Below are positions 12,801 to 22,339 of a stretch of DNA of 64,000 nucleotides, piece after piece. The stretch covers positions 7,812,001 through 7,876,000 of the forward strand of contig JBITNC010000002.1 of NCBI GenBank assembly GCA_050084985.1, given 5' to 3'. Below the pieces are notes generated by a model. That model was not told the DNA's origin and did not search any database. It was given only the letters and a program-made list of their open reading frames with translations. Position numbers and translations under genes: made by a program. Every line of letters begins with the position of its first letter. Positions within the stretch are counted from its first letter, which is position 1. The DNA comes from Nageia nagi (lineage: Eukaryota > Pinophyta).

Positions 12801-13206
12801 TATCGGGGTAATGAGATTTGAAATTCTCAAAACAAGATACACAACAAGATTTTAATTTGATAAGATGTTTCAATGAGTTTTCAATCTTTATGATGGGCTC
12901 ATTATTTTCAGTGTCAAACTCATCCCATGATGAGGGCGGAGGAATGGAAGAACTATACTCTAGCTCTTCATGGGATCTAACAAGGCTTTCTGAGGATTGA
13001 AGAAGAGGCATGGTACATTGTTCTATCTCTGCTAAGTATGCTAAAAGCTTTTCAATGTCGATATAAAAATCATTCTTCATGACCTCTAAAGTAGAATAAG
13101 TATCTAAGGTTGACTTGGAAAGATGTGACCATAGTCTTTGTATTTTTGGTTTTACTTTGATAGAAAAAGGAACATAATTTAAAAGTGCAACCAAGACAAA
13201 CTTCAT
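9802..13206 (-). pseudogene. gag-pro: Element 1 ORF1-gag-protease polyprotein, nonsense-broken
   Basis: One minus-strand frame runs from ATG 13206 to a stop at 9802 (about 1,134 codons) and is interrupted only by stops at 12136, 12022, 11386, 11314, 10960, 10924, 10612, 10510 and 10405. Each is TAA, TAG or TGA and a single C-to-T change from CAA, CAG or CGA would create it; I saw no frameshift. Order: an N-terminal 'ORF1' region of about 400 residues with two related acidic segments (PPSSWDEFDTENNEP and SPPLWNEYDIEDEE); a Lys/Glu coiled coil (about 11640-11760); a retrotransposon gag core with FPMTLAAQALEWYNNLP (about 11060-11140); a zinc-knuckle-like C-x2-H-x4-H-x4-C (about 10660-10705); and a retropepsin-like domain with LIDEGSD (about 10229-10250) and ILLGRPW (about 10009-10035). 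The catalytic triplet is Asp-Glu-Gly rather than Asp-Thr/Ser-Gly. Gag would form the particle and protease would mature it. No RT or integrase follows. Confidence 0.88.
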
Positions 13207-13837
13207 AATGATAAAATTCAAAGGCCTTTTAATTGTTCTCAACAACTAAAGATTTGTATGGATCTAGAGTGACTGACACATGCCTATGTTTCTATTTGTC
13301 ACAAAGGGCTCAAAGTAAAAAACTTACGTAAAATCAACTTTTAATGTCTTTTAAACCTATTCCTTTGTAGGACCTATTATATCATTCCATACGTCAATTA
13401 AGTATTTAAATATATATATATATATATTTTATCAAGTTGTATAATAAAATTGTCAAATTTGTTTTGGTTTGGTAATTAAATTCTAATTATAATATAGAAT
13501 ATTCCGAATTTTTATACTTTATATTAATTTTATTTTAATATTTTATATTTATTTTTTCATTTTAAATTTTTATATTTAATATCTTAATACTGTAATTTAA
13601 TATTTTATTTTTAATATTTAATGTTATGATTTTTAATTTTAGATTAATTTTGATTTTATTTTAATTTATATTTAAATTCTTTATTTTATATTTTTAATAT
13701 TTTATGTTTATGTTTAGATAATATCTTATATTAAATTTGTATATGTTTAAATTTATTTCCTAATTTTATATTTATATTTTTAATATATATTTTAATCTAA
13801 TAATTTAGTATTCTATTATTTACCTTATATTTTCAAC
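13207..13837 (-). other. Element 1 leader with extremely AT-rich segment
   Basis: Lies between the polyprotein start and the PPR fragment. Roughly 13400-13830 is low-complexity A/T with repeated TTTTAATATTT-like strings. A TAG in the polyprotein frame at 13246-13248 could also derive from CAG, so the original frame may have begun further upstream than 13206. Confidence 0.55.
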
Positions 13838-14480
13838 ATGCGCCATCATGAGAGCTCTAGAAGAAGGTATTAATGTATATTAAAATAATAGTTAAAAATG
13901 GTATTTTATCAAATATTATGGTCGCTAATGTTTCTGGTAAACATGTATCCAGGTGTGGAAGCATAGAAAGGCATAGGAATTGTTTGTTAAAATGCATGCA
14001 GAAGACCCATTTTCACAGATTGCAATGATCATGGGATATGCAGAGAATGAAATTTCTGAAAGGCTTAAAGACTTTTAAGCTGATGCAATTATCAAATGTA
14101 AAAGCCAAACTCTGTAACCTTTGCCAGCATTCTTCCCTGCATGTGCCATGATGGGAGTACTAGCAGAAGGTATGGGCATCCACCAAAGAGTAATTGAAAT
14201 GGTTTTGGATCGAATTTTATGGTTGTGAGCACCCTGATAGATGTATATGCAAAATATGAAAGCGTAAAGAAAGAAAATGAATTGTTTGACAAGATGCCTG
14301 ATACAGACACAGTTCTATGGACTGAAGCTATCAGAGGATAAGCAATTCATTGTTGTAGCAAGGAGGCACTTAAATTCTTTGATCTAACGAAGCACTGTGG
14401 GGGTTTAAACAACAAAAATTTTATACATGTTCTACTTGCACACAGCCATGCATTGTCTAGTGGATGAGGGAGGCAAATAC
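13838..14480 (+). pseudogene. PPR gene fragment inside the leader of element 1
   Basis: Sense is +, opposite to the element. Pieces in two frames read ACAIMRALEEGINV, then DPFSQIAMIMGYAENEIS, then LPACAMMGVLAEGMGIHQRV, then LIDVYAKYESVKKENELFDK, then MPDTDTVLWTEAI. These are successive helices of about two PLS-type PPR repeats. Stops and frameshifts make it non-functional. It lies between the primer-binding site (14923) and the polyprotein start (13206), so it is a captured or inserted host-gene piece carried by the retroelement. It resembles, but is not a recent copy of, the fragment at 312-567. Confidence 0.85.
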
Positions 14481-14544
14481 TTTAATAGAACAAGTAATTC
14501 TTACTGTATTATTCCTGTAAGGAATAGTTATGCATGCGTTGTTG

Positions 14545-14547
<3 letters not shown>

Positions 14548-14632
<85 letters not shown>
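14548..14632. repeat. (AT)n microsatellite
   Basis: About 85 bp of AT dinucleotides just downstream of the PPR fragment. The apparent 82-codon reading frame across it is a Tyr-Ile run produced by the repeat. Confidence 0.96.
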
Positions 14633-14637
<5 letters not shown>

Positions 14638-14922
14638 TAGTATTTATACTAAATTTTTTATTTTTAAATAAATAAATTTGATAAAACATTGCAAAATAAA
14701 TTAGCTATGAGCTTTCATTTTGCTAAACAAATCACACCAGAAAATCCAATCATAAATATTTTGTATTCATTTTTTTTTTTTTTTTAAATCTTAAAAACAA
14801 AGTTGTGCCTTTGAGAAAAGATGGCCTACCTCACCCTGATCGCTCCTTTTCTACGTGTTTGAATCAGATCATCAAGAAGATCTTTCACCAACAAGATTGA
14901 AACATCTTGTAATTGTTGGGAG

Positions 14923-14942
14923 GAGCCCTCCTTCTAGCGCCA
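14923..14942 (-). promoter_or_regulatory. Element 1 primer-binding site, tRNA-Asn type
   Basis: In element orientation TGGCGCTAGAAGGAGGGCTC begins three bases after the 5' LTR. It is complementary, as I recall it, to the last 17 nt plus CCA of plant tRNA-Asn(GTT), whose 3' end reads ...CCCTCCTTCTAGCG. The match should be confirmed against a tRNA set. Confidence 0.8.
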
Positions 14943-14945
14943 AAA

Positions 14946-15987
14946 TGTGATCATAAAAAACAACCCTGTGCATAGACAAAGACAAACTAGATTTAAAACA
15001 AAATACTGATTTTATTATTCTCCATGAAAACCTCAATAGTTGTGTGAACAAATATATTGCTTTTTGAATTTTATAATATTTTTTGGGAGTCTTTTACAGA
15101 GATCTTATGCCCTACACAAGATGATCTTTATAACAATGATTTAAATCTAATATTCTGGGTTGAATTCTGATCGTTTTATCTAAAGAGAGTGCACTAGCCA
15201 TGCTTCAACATTCTTTGTTCTATCTTTAATGTCTTTGGACTCTGCAAATATACTAAAATACAAAGTATCACACCATACCTATTCATATATTAATCATGCA
15301 ACATAGAATAATTATTCCATAGCTGAAAAAGAAGGAAATAATTCATAGAACATATGCATCTTTATACTATCAAAATTGCAGCAACATTCTATCGAAAATC
15401 ACAGTAACATTCTGTCAAAATTGTAGCAGCATTTCTTTACTCCAAAAATGGGTCCCCTTGTTCATATACAGAGCTTATATTTATAAGCTCAACAGTTTGT
15501 TATTCATTTGTTTTGTCGTCACAAGATTCTAGGTAACATCCCGTACGAATTTTTGAGGTGTTATTATCTCAAATCCGCATCTATAATTCTAAATTACGCA
15601 TGCTAGGCTATTCTGGGCTTAGATTTGTCTATTTTTGAATTATTCAGGGATCTTTAATGATCCTAGAGGATCATCAACGATCGTATGGATCATCAACGAT
15701 CGTATTGGATCGTCAACAATCGTATTGGATCGTCAACGATTTTTCCACAGTTTTTATAATAATATTAAAGTGATCACCAAATGGTCATTTTTTAATGAAA
15801 AGGGGTCATATGACCACTCGTTTTGCATCTACTCGAAAAGATATATCCAATAATGAAGTTTTCAAGCTTGTTTGAGGCCTATATAAAGAGTTATTATTAT
15901 TTTAATATGATATATGTTAAAAAGATACTTGTTTTATTTATTTATATGTTGTTAAACTAGATGTAGGGTTTATTTTGTGTGTCTACA
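14946..15987 (-). repeat. Element 1 5' LTR (1,042 bp)
   Basis: Partner of 3005-4007. An array of about 20-bp units (GATCGTATTGGATCGTCAAC type, about 15645-15740) has about two more units than its partner, which accounts for the length difference. In element orientation U3 starts at 15987. Confidence 0.95.
15478..15485 (-). promoter_or_regulatory. Candidate TATA box of element 1 5' LTR
   Basis: TATAAATA on the minus strand, about 500 bp into the LTR and conserved at 3537-3544 in the other LTR. It sits in a near-perfect inverted repeat (AGCTTATA/TATAAGCT). A start site would be expected about 30 bp further along the minus strand. Another TATATA-like string lies near 15879-15886. Confidence 0.5.
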
Positions 15988-15992
15988 CCATT
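15988..15992. repeat. Target-site duplication of element 1, right copy
   Basis: CCATT, one transition away from CCACT at 3000-3004. Confidence 0.75.
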
Positions 15993-16464
15993 GCAACCCC
16001 TAATTCCTTTAGTAATAATGGATTAGATTAGATATTTACTAGTATTTTAGATTAAGAATAGGATGTTAAGAGTTTATATGGGGATTTTGATAGCATAAAG
16101 TAAACAAAATTTAGAGATTTGAGGGATAAAATATATCACCAAGCCCCATTAAATAGATTCTTGGGCCTGGTGAGGGTTAGGGGACTTTCCATTTTGGCTA
16201 ACCTATTTTGCCAAACAAAATAGGCTCCTGATCAATATCAAAACTAGAGCTAACAATCTTGATAAGTTTAATATTTTTAATTTTGGTAAGTTTAGAGTCA
16301 CTCATGATTGTGTGCAATCACCTATGATTGAACTAGTTTGTCTAATATTTCTCCTAGGTCACCCAAATCCACTCCCACATCACCCATAATCGGATCACCT
16401 CACCTGTTACCATATTGGGTCGCCTAGGACTAGATTGAGTCACCCACAATTGGATCAGTCATGC
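15993..16464. other. Intergenic DNA with imperfect CACCCAnAATnGGATC repeats
   Basis: No gene. Around 16290-16465 short related strings recur (CACTCATGATTG, CACCTATGATTG, CACCCATAATCGGATC, CACCCACAATTGGATC), recalling the short-unit array in the LTRs of element 1. Confidence 0.45.
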
Positions 16465-16932
16465 AAGATTGAATTTTAGTAAAAATGATCATGATTTTTG
16501 CTTTTGCTAAATGGTGGATAATTATTAGAAAGGGTTCCTGTGACTAATCGATTTGTATGTACTTGATGAGATCTATCTAATAATTCACTTATTATGTCAT
16601 TTACAAGATACATTAAATATTTATTTATTAAATAAGGATTAAAGGATGCCCATTTTAAGACAAATGGCATCCATTAGTGAATAAAATTATGTCTATTGGT
16701 GGACCAATGATATCTATTTTAAGTTAATGGTGTGCATTTTGGATTAATGAGACTAGTTTTAGGATTAATTAGGCTTATTTATATACAAGCAATGTTTGTT
16801 GGAGATGAATGATATCAATTTTTGGTACAAATGATGTACATTAGTGAATAAATGATGTTGGGTATAAAGGTGCCAACAAGGTTACACACACCTATACACA
16901 TGATCATGAAAGTGGTTATTTGGGTGTCTACA
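16465..16932 (-). repeat. Possible diverged LTR fragment related to element 1
   Basis: About 16480-16580 resembles the stretch of the element 1 LTR around 'CACTCGTTTTGTATCTACTC...GATCTATCCAATAAT', and the segment ends GTGTCTACA as that LTR does. Between these, similarity is weak and there are internal imperfect repeats (ATGG-ATCCATT-like). It may be an old solo LTR or a related family. Confidence 0.35.
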
Positions 16933-18700
16933 CTTTATATATCCATAATTCATCTTCTACTAAGGTAATAACTCATTCTATATAACCATTCCAACATTCC
17001 ATATGGTTTAATATCCACTCGTTCTATGAAGTGTATAGTAAACACCACAAGAAAGCTTATATGTTTCATATATCATTTTTTTCTAAAATATCACATGCCC
17101 TCCTTTCATACCCATAATCATAAGTTCAAAAATTCTACTAATCTCATAATACTAAGAGATATAACTACTCCTTGAGAAGAAAGAAAATTAGGTCACATAT
17201 CCATCAAACACAAATCAACATCTAGTAAAACTTGATGAGTTGAAACTCCCTTGAGAAATTAATAGGCTATGAATTCTTAATAGAAATTAGTTTCCTTATC
17301 TACATGCACCTCATATCACTATATGTTAATACATTATTTTAGCCTTATTTTAATATCTAATAATTATCAATTTTAATTTGTATGGTAATGTACCCAATGT
17401 TACCATAAAATAATAACCTTGATATACATACTATAGGTAAAACAATATAATAAACAAATAAGTTTACCCCACATTTTATAATTCCATTGCACATCTTAAC
17501 CACCTATATTATTTCCTAGGTCCATTATACCTCTAAATACCCTAGTGATTGGGGAATCTCATGTATACCCTTCATTCCTTTCTTTTTCAACCATATTGTA
17601 TAACCATATTATCTCCCTTATTATACTAGCATTGCTTTATTTCTTACCTTGTCCATACCCTAATTAATTCTCTTTCTCTTTTAGAGACCATTGCATCATC
17701 CTTTGAGATTCCTCTCTTTATCAAGAAAATCCTCAACTTAGTCTTATTATATCCTTCTCAATTCATCACTTCAGGGATAAGTAAAATCACCATAATTGTG
17801 TTAACTTAATCCCATATCATTTCTAATACATATCATAAAAGAATAAGTTAATCACAACCTTCAACCAATGTCAAGAGTTATATAAAAATTAAGAAGTGTG
17901 TGAGATCAAAATAAAAAAATACAATCACTACATGCACTAGATTTGTTTACCCATAACACAACATAAAAAAAGGATGAAATGTCAAGATTAAAATTATACA
18001 CCCCTAAATTCCCCACTCATACCTTATTCCATTCCCTTCAACCTAACATTCAAATCACTTATTCTAGTCCTTACCATTCCAATGATACAACCTAATAAAT
18101 AACAATAACTATAAAAGGTAAGGAATTTAAAAATATAAAATAATTACATTATCATCCTACATGGACCCCACCTAAATATTTAAATACAAGAAAATTTCAC
18201 CTACTTTACAAATCCCCATAAACATATCCTATATTTAATAGCACATTTCCATATTCCTCCATTTACCCTTAAAATCCTCCTTAACCATCATCTTACAATC
18301 TAATAATACCTCTAACCCATTTATAATTCCACTCTCTATCAATACATATGTGGTCTTAAGTTCATAAAATATTCTCTAAATCTATATTTATATTAATCAC
18401 CTCAATAAAATTCCCTCACCACTATAATCTTCCTTTAAAACCTCTTCCTAATCTTAACTCCCATAAATACCCCATATCCCATCAAATCATGTTAGGTATA
18501 AACCCATCCTACTCACTTCTAAGAACTCATAATCCCATCATAACCCCATATTAACATGTACATTATTATATTTCTTAGAGCCCCAAAAAAGACCCATACA
18601 TATGGACTAATCAATTTTAAACCCCTAAACTAACAATTAATTTAACCCTCATTCTCTTGAACCCATCCATGAGCTTCACCTATAAAAAATGAGGAACCCC
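16933..18700. other. C-rich, G-poor intergenic tract
   Basis: No gene recognised. The + strand carries many CCC, CCT and ACC words but few G residues (for example 18121-18480), a marked strand asymmetry. It may be an unrecognised retroelement remnant. Confidence 0.5.
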
Positions 18701-19699
18701 CTCCCGTGAAATGCATTGAATTTTGAATGAATTTGGTCCCTCACACTATTACCTATCATCATAAGAGTTAGAATCATTAATTATCTTAATTTTTATATCA
18801 ACTCCATAGCAAAAATATTACTATAATATAATGACTACATTTAATCAATCCTCTATCCTTAATCTAGTTTCTAACATTCATGGTTTTTGCATCGAATATT
18901 AGCTTATGGATGTTTATTTTATGTTTATGATTGTAAATTATAGATTCATCAATCAAAGGAGTTGTAGATTATTCTCAAGGCACCTTATTATGGATAGAAT
19001 CTATTTGCATTTCCATTTTTGAAGAAGAATTACTCATGACAAACCATATAGACAATTCTGTATAGCTTAAAAATTATATATACAATTTTCGCCAACTAAA
19101 AGGTAATAGCATTTTAATCCACCATCACATATATTTGATGTAGAAAGGTTAAAATGCAAGTATAATATGTCATGTTGAGTTTTACTTATCTTTTAATTTT
19201 ATGGCTTTAATTCTTTCACCAAACTTTAAAGTTTAAATAGTCAATAGGACTTATTGCTTGAAATGTCCAAAACAAACCCCAATCAAAATTGCTAACAACT
19301 TTTTATTCCTATTTTACAAATACATAGTATTATTAAAAGGCATCAACATAAACCTTTTTATTTTTTAATGTAGATTTATGAAATTAAAGCTCATTAATAT
19401 ATGTAAATCTTTATAAATATCTTTTAATGAACATTAAAATAATATTAATATTTAATCATAAACACTTAATTTATCCGTAATTTTATTTGCAAATATTTGT
19501 TGAAATATTGCATACATCTATTCCTAGGATAAACACTTCAACCTTCAAAACTCTCGCATTCATAATTCTTTAAGTTAAATCTTCTAGTTCACAATTACTT
19601 TGTTATTCATTCTTACTGTTGAATCACCAACTTTTAAGTCTTCCTTCAACAATTTGAAGATTGAATCATACTCATTCCTCTATCTGCTTTGCCAATGCC
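18701..19699. other. AT-rich intergenic DNA, nothing recognised
   Basis: No open frame of note on either strand, and no repeat boundary or RNA gene could be supported. Confidence 0.5.
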
Positions 19700-20230
19700 A
19701 TAAGACACAAATTTTTTTCAACCTAAAACGACTCAATCAGACAGAAACTTTATAGATAAGTACTGTACTGTTTGAACCGTTTTAAGTTGACCAAATTATG
19801 TTATCCCTCACTTGGGACGAACTGTTCAACACTGAACTGGGTCAAAAAGAATCTTCAATCTAATATAATCTAGTCTGCAAATTATGGAATATTTGTCTTT
19901 GGTTGATGATTATGATAAAATTTGCTGGTGGTAAGTCATTTCAGAATATTTAAATCCCTTTTGCCTGGGAGGACACCATGATTCTTGCCTCCTCCAAGTT
20001 ATCAGCCAAAACATTTTTTATTTGCAAAGAATTATAGTTTACTATAGATCAGGGCAGACGGATGTCTGCATGCTCTCAGGCATTGGGTCCACTGTGTAAA
20101 CAAACATACCTTACGTCTTTTATTTTTGGACCGGCTTCTGACCCTATACCACACGCGATACTATAACGTGACCTGTGATGCAAACGTTTCAAAAAAGAAC
20201 ACTGAGAAGAGAATGGCGTTATCTGGTCGA
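19700..20230. other. CpG-retaining, less AT-rich patch
   Basis: This stretch keeps many CpG dinucleotides (for example CACACGCGATAC, AACGTGACC, GGACGAAC) in a window otherwise poor in CpG. It contains an ACGTG core near 20166. No reading frame or known domain was seen. It could be a low-copy, less-methylated segment. Confidence 0.4.
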
Positions 20231-20639
20231 CTGTAACTTCTACCATGAGTATCCAAATTAATAGTATCTTAAAGATGCTATAAAAAATTGCTCAAAGCAG
20301 ATGCAAATGTGATAAACTAGACAATCCTATGCAGGGTTGTAGTTTTAAATTTTGTTATAAGAACAATCCTCAGAAACGACTCTTACCAGTGTTGAACACA
20401 GTTTTGTGCAAATATTTGATATTATATTACCCATAATCCTCATTTGAAATCTAGATATATATGATTTAAAAAATTGGTAACATATTAAATGAATTTATTA
20501 TTAAATTTGCTTTGAAAATTGTTTTTTTATTATTTGTAATCCATTAAATAAGTTTAGTTTCTTTTCTTGAAATAGTGTATATCATATGTTATGTTATGAT
20601 GATATGTTATATTATTATTATTATTATTAATAAGTTGTT

Positions 20640-20800
20640 TTAGGTTGTGACGGGAGTTGGTGAGAAAGTGGGTTGTTAAAACTCTCAAGAGGTAAAAAAG
20701 AGGAGAGTTGATAAGAAAGTGGGTTGTTAAAACTTTCAAGTGGAAAAAATGAGGCTCCATGTTCAAATCTTTCCCCCTCACATGCATGGTATCTAAAAGC
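20640..20800. repeat. 50-bp tandem duplication in a SINE-like context
   Basis: Two about 50-bp units carry 'AAGTGGGTTGTTAAAACT(C/T)TCAAG'. They are followed by TGTTCAAATCTTTCC, which resembles a degenerate RNA polymerase III B box (GGTTCRAnnCC). An A box is not convincing and no poly-A tail or target duplication was identified, so the SINE assignment is tentative. Confidence 0.35.
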
Positions 20801-21730
20801 CTATCGAGTTATGATAGGTGCAAATGAGGCATGAATCGTACCCTGATAGATTTTAATGATGTGGATAACCTTCAAACATTCACTCGAAACCCAAGATAAA
20901 TAGTACTCGGAAGAAAAATTCTCCCTTACAAGATGATTTATCCAAAAATTATATAAATAAATAAAATAAAATATCATTTACAAATAAAAAATTAATTATC
21001 TTCATAGAAACCAACAAACTATAAATTAAACATGAAGAGTTAATATTTCAAAAGGAAGCATATGTTAACAATAATATACACAATAAATTGTTATAGAGAA
21101 TAACATATCATTTATTTAAATGTTGTGAAAAATAATCTTCTTACATATAAATAAACTTCATTGAATAAGCTACTTAATGCTATGAAAAATATTTTCCAAT
21201 TTTCAATTAACTTCTTGAAATACTCCACATCCGTAACATTAGTATTTGTAATAGCACCATCTTAATAGTAATAATTTTATTAGAACATGCACAACCATAT
21301 GTAAATAAGTAATAGTTTTAATTTTTTAAACATCTAATAGAAAAAATTAAATCACGCTTCTTTTTTTCTTTTATAGAAACCATCTTTTGAGAGGAGTCAC
21401 CTTCTATTTAGAGGTAGCAATTAAGTCTGAATCCAAGATTTCTCTACATCTACTAAAACTTAATATTTTTATTAAGAGAATTTAAATACTAATTTACTTC
21501 TAACTTCTCTAATGTGAACTCATATAATTCACACTTTTAATTAATGATGAAATCATTTGTATTAATTATTTCAATTTTTATATAGATATTTGAAATTGGA
21601 TTTGGAAGATAAATAATAGTAGTAACTTATCCAAAATATATATTATAGTCAAATGCATATAATGGATATGATAAATAATATCTATGACATAAATCATAAA
21701 TAAATAATAAACCTAAATATTGGATCAAAC
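20801..21730. other. AT-rich intergenic DNA, nothing recognised
   Basis: No gene, repeat boundary or RNA gene was recognised. Confidence 0.5.
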
Positions 21731-22211
21731 CTATAGAAAGTATTGATTGAATTTTTATAAAATCATTAGTTTATTAGTCAAGAGGGTTCATTCCTATAAT
21801 CAAAATGTCAATTTCTTACTAAAAATAATGCTAAAGTATTAATATAAGAGGTAATGTAATAAATTTTTAATTTTAAGTAATAAGTGTCTTTATTTATAAG
21901 AAATGAGGATCACAAGATCACCTAATCCTTAGCGATACAAATGATTATTAGCTTCTACCCCTAGTTCTTGCTTATGTTGCTTTGTTTCTCTCTTTTATTA
22001 ACTTGTTTTAGTCTTTATTCATCACATCTAATGCCACTTCTAAAGAGATATATTATTTCTATTATGATGTTCCTAAACAAATACCTTATATTTGTTAAGT
22101 TTGAAATTAGCTCCATTAGTTAGTCTCCTCTATTCATCAAGTTGTTCTGTCTTCATTCTTATATCACCAAATATGACTATCGAGGTTTATTTGCCAAGTT
22201 TTATAACTATT
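21731..22211. repeat. Dispersed repeat R, left copy
   Basis: A direct copy lies at 60788-61249. Shared landmarks include 'CTACTAAAAATAA(T/A)GCTAAAGTATTAA', 'TTTCTCTCTTTTATTAACTT' and 'TATATCACCAAATATGA'. Divergence is high. The edges lack TG/CA ends, target duplications, primer sites or polypurine tracts, so it is not called an LTR. Confidence 0.75.
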
Positions 22212-22276
22212 GATCGAGATTGTATAAAATTCACATGTATCACAACCAATTAAGTCACTAAGGATAAACTACTTTT

Positions 22277-22330
22277 TATTGTTCAACCTCTGGTATGAAG
22301 ATTGATGCCTTATCTATTGAGCTAGAGCCC
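22277..22330 (-). repeat. tRNA-derived (SINE-like) fragment
   Basis: On the minus strand from 22330 the sequence opens GGGCTCTAGCTCAATAGATA and continues AGGCATCAATCTTCATACCA. It fits the 5' half of a tRNA: an acceptor-like start, a good A box (TAGCTCAATAGATAAGG) and an anticodon-arm-like stretch. The expected B box region reads GGTTGAACAAT and is not canonical, so it is a decayed SINE or tRNA relic, not a working tRNA. It abuts the right edge of repeat R. Confidence 0.45.
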
Positions 22331-22339
22331 TTTTAGGGG

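Larger units (their letters stand above)
3005..15987 (-). mobile_element. Element 1: non-autonomous Ty3/gypsy LTR retrotransposon, Tat-like
   Basis: A 13-kb minus-strand element bounded by two direct LTRs that start TG and end CA in element orientation, with an almost matching 5-bp target duplication. In element order it holds the 5' LTR, a primer-binding site matching plant tRNA-Asn, a 1.7-kb leader, a gag-protease reading frame preceded in frame by about 400 codons of extra protein, 5.8 kb without coding capacity, a polypurine tract and the 3' LTR. Tat-type gypsy elements are known for a tRNA-Asn primer and for extra reading frames around gag and pol. No reverse transcriptase, RNase H or integrase motif was found on either strand between 4022 and 9801, so movement would need enzymes from elsewhere. 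The LTRs differ by only five changes, all transitions, in about the first 75 aligned bases, so this is the youngest paired element here. Confidence 0.9.

Noticed and set aside
14427-14675. 82-codon + frame with a long Tyr-Ile repeat
   Set aside because: It is the translation of the (AT)n microsatellite and not a gene.
22277-22330. Functional tRNA gene
   Set aside because: Only the 5' half resembles a tRNA; there is no proper T arm or B box and no closed acceptor stem.
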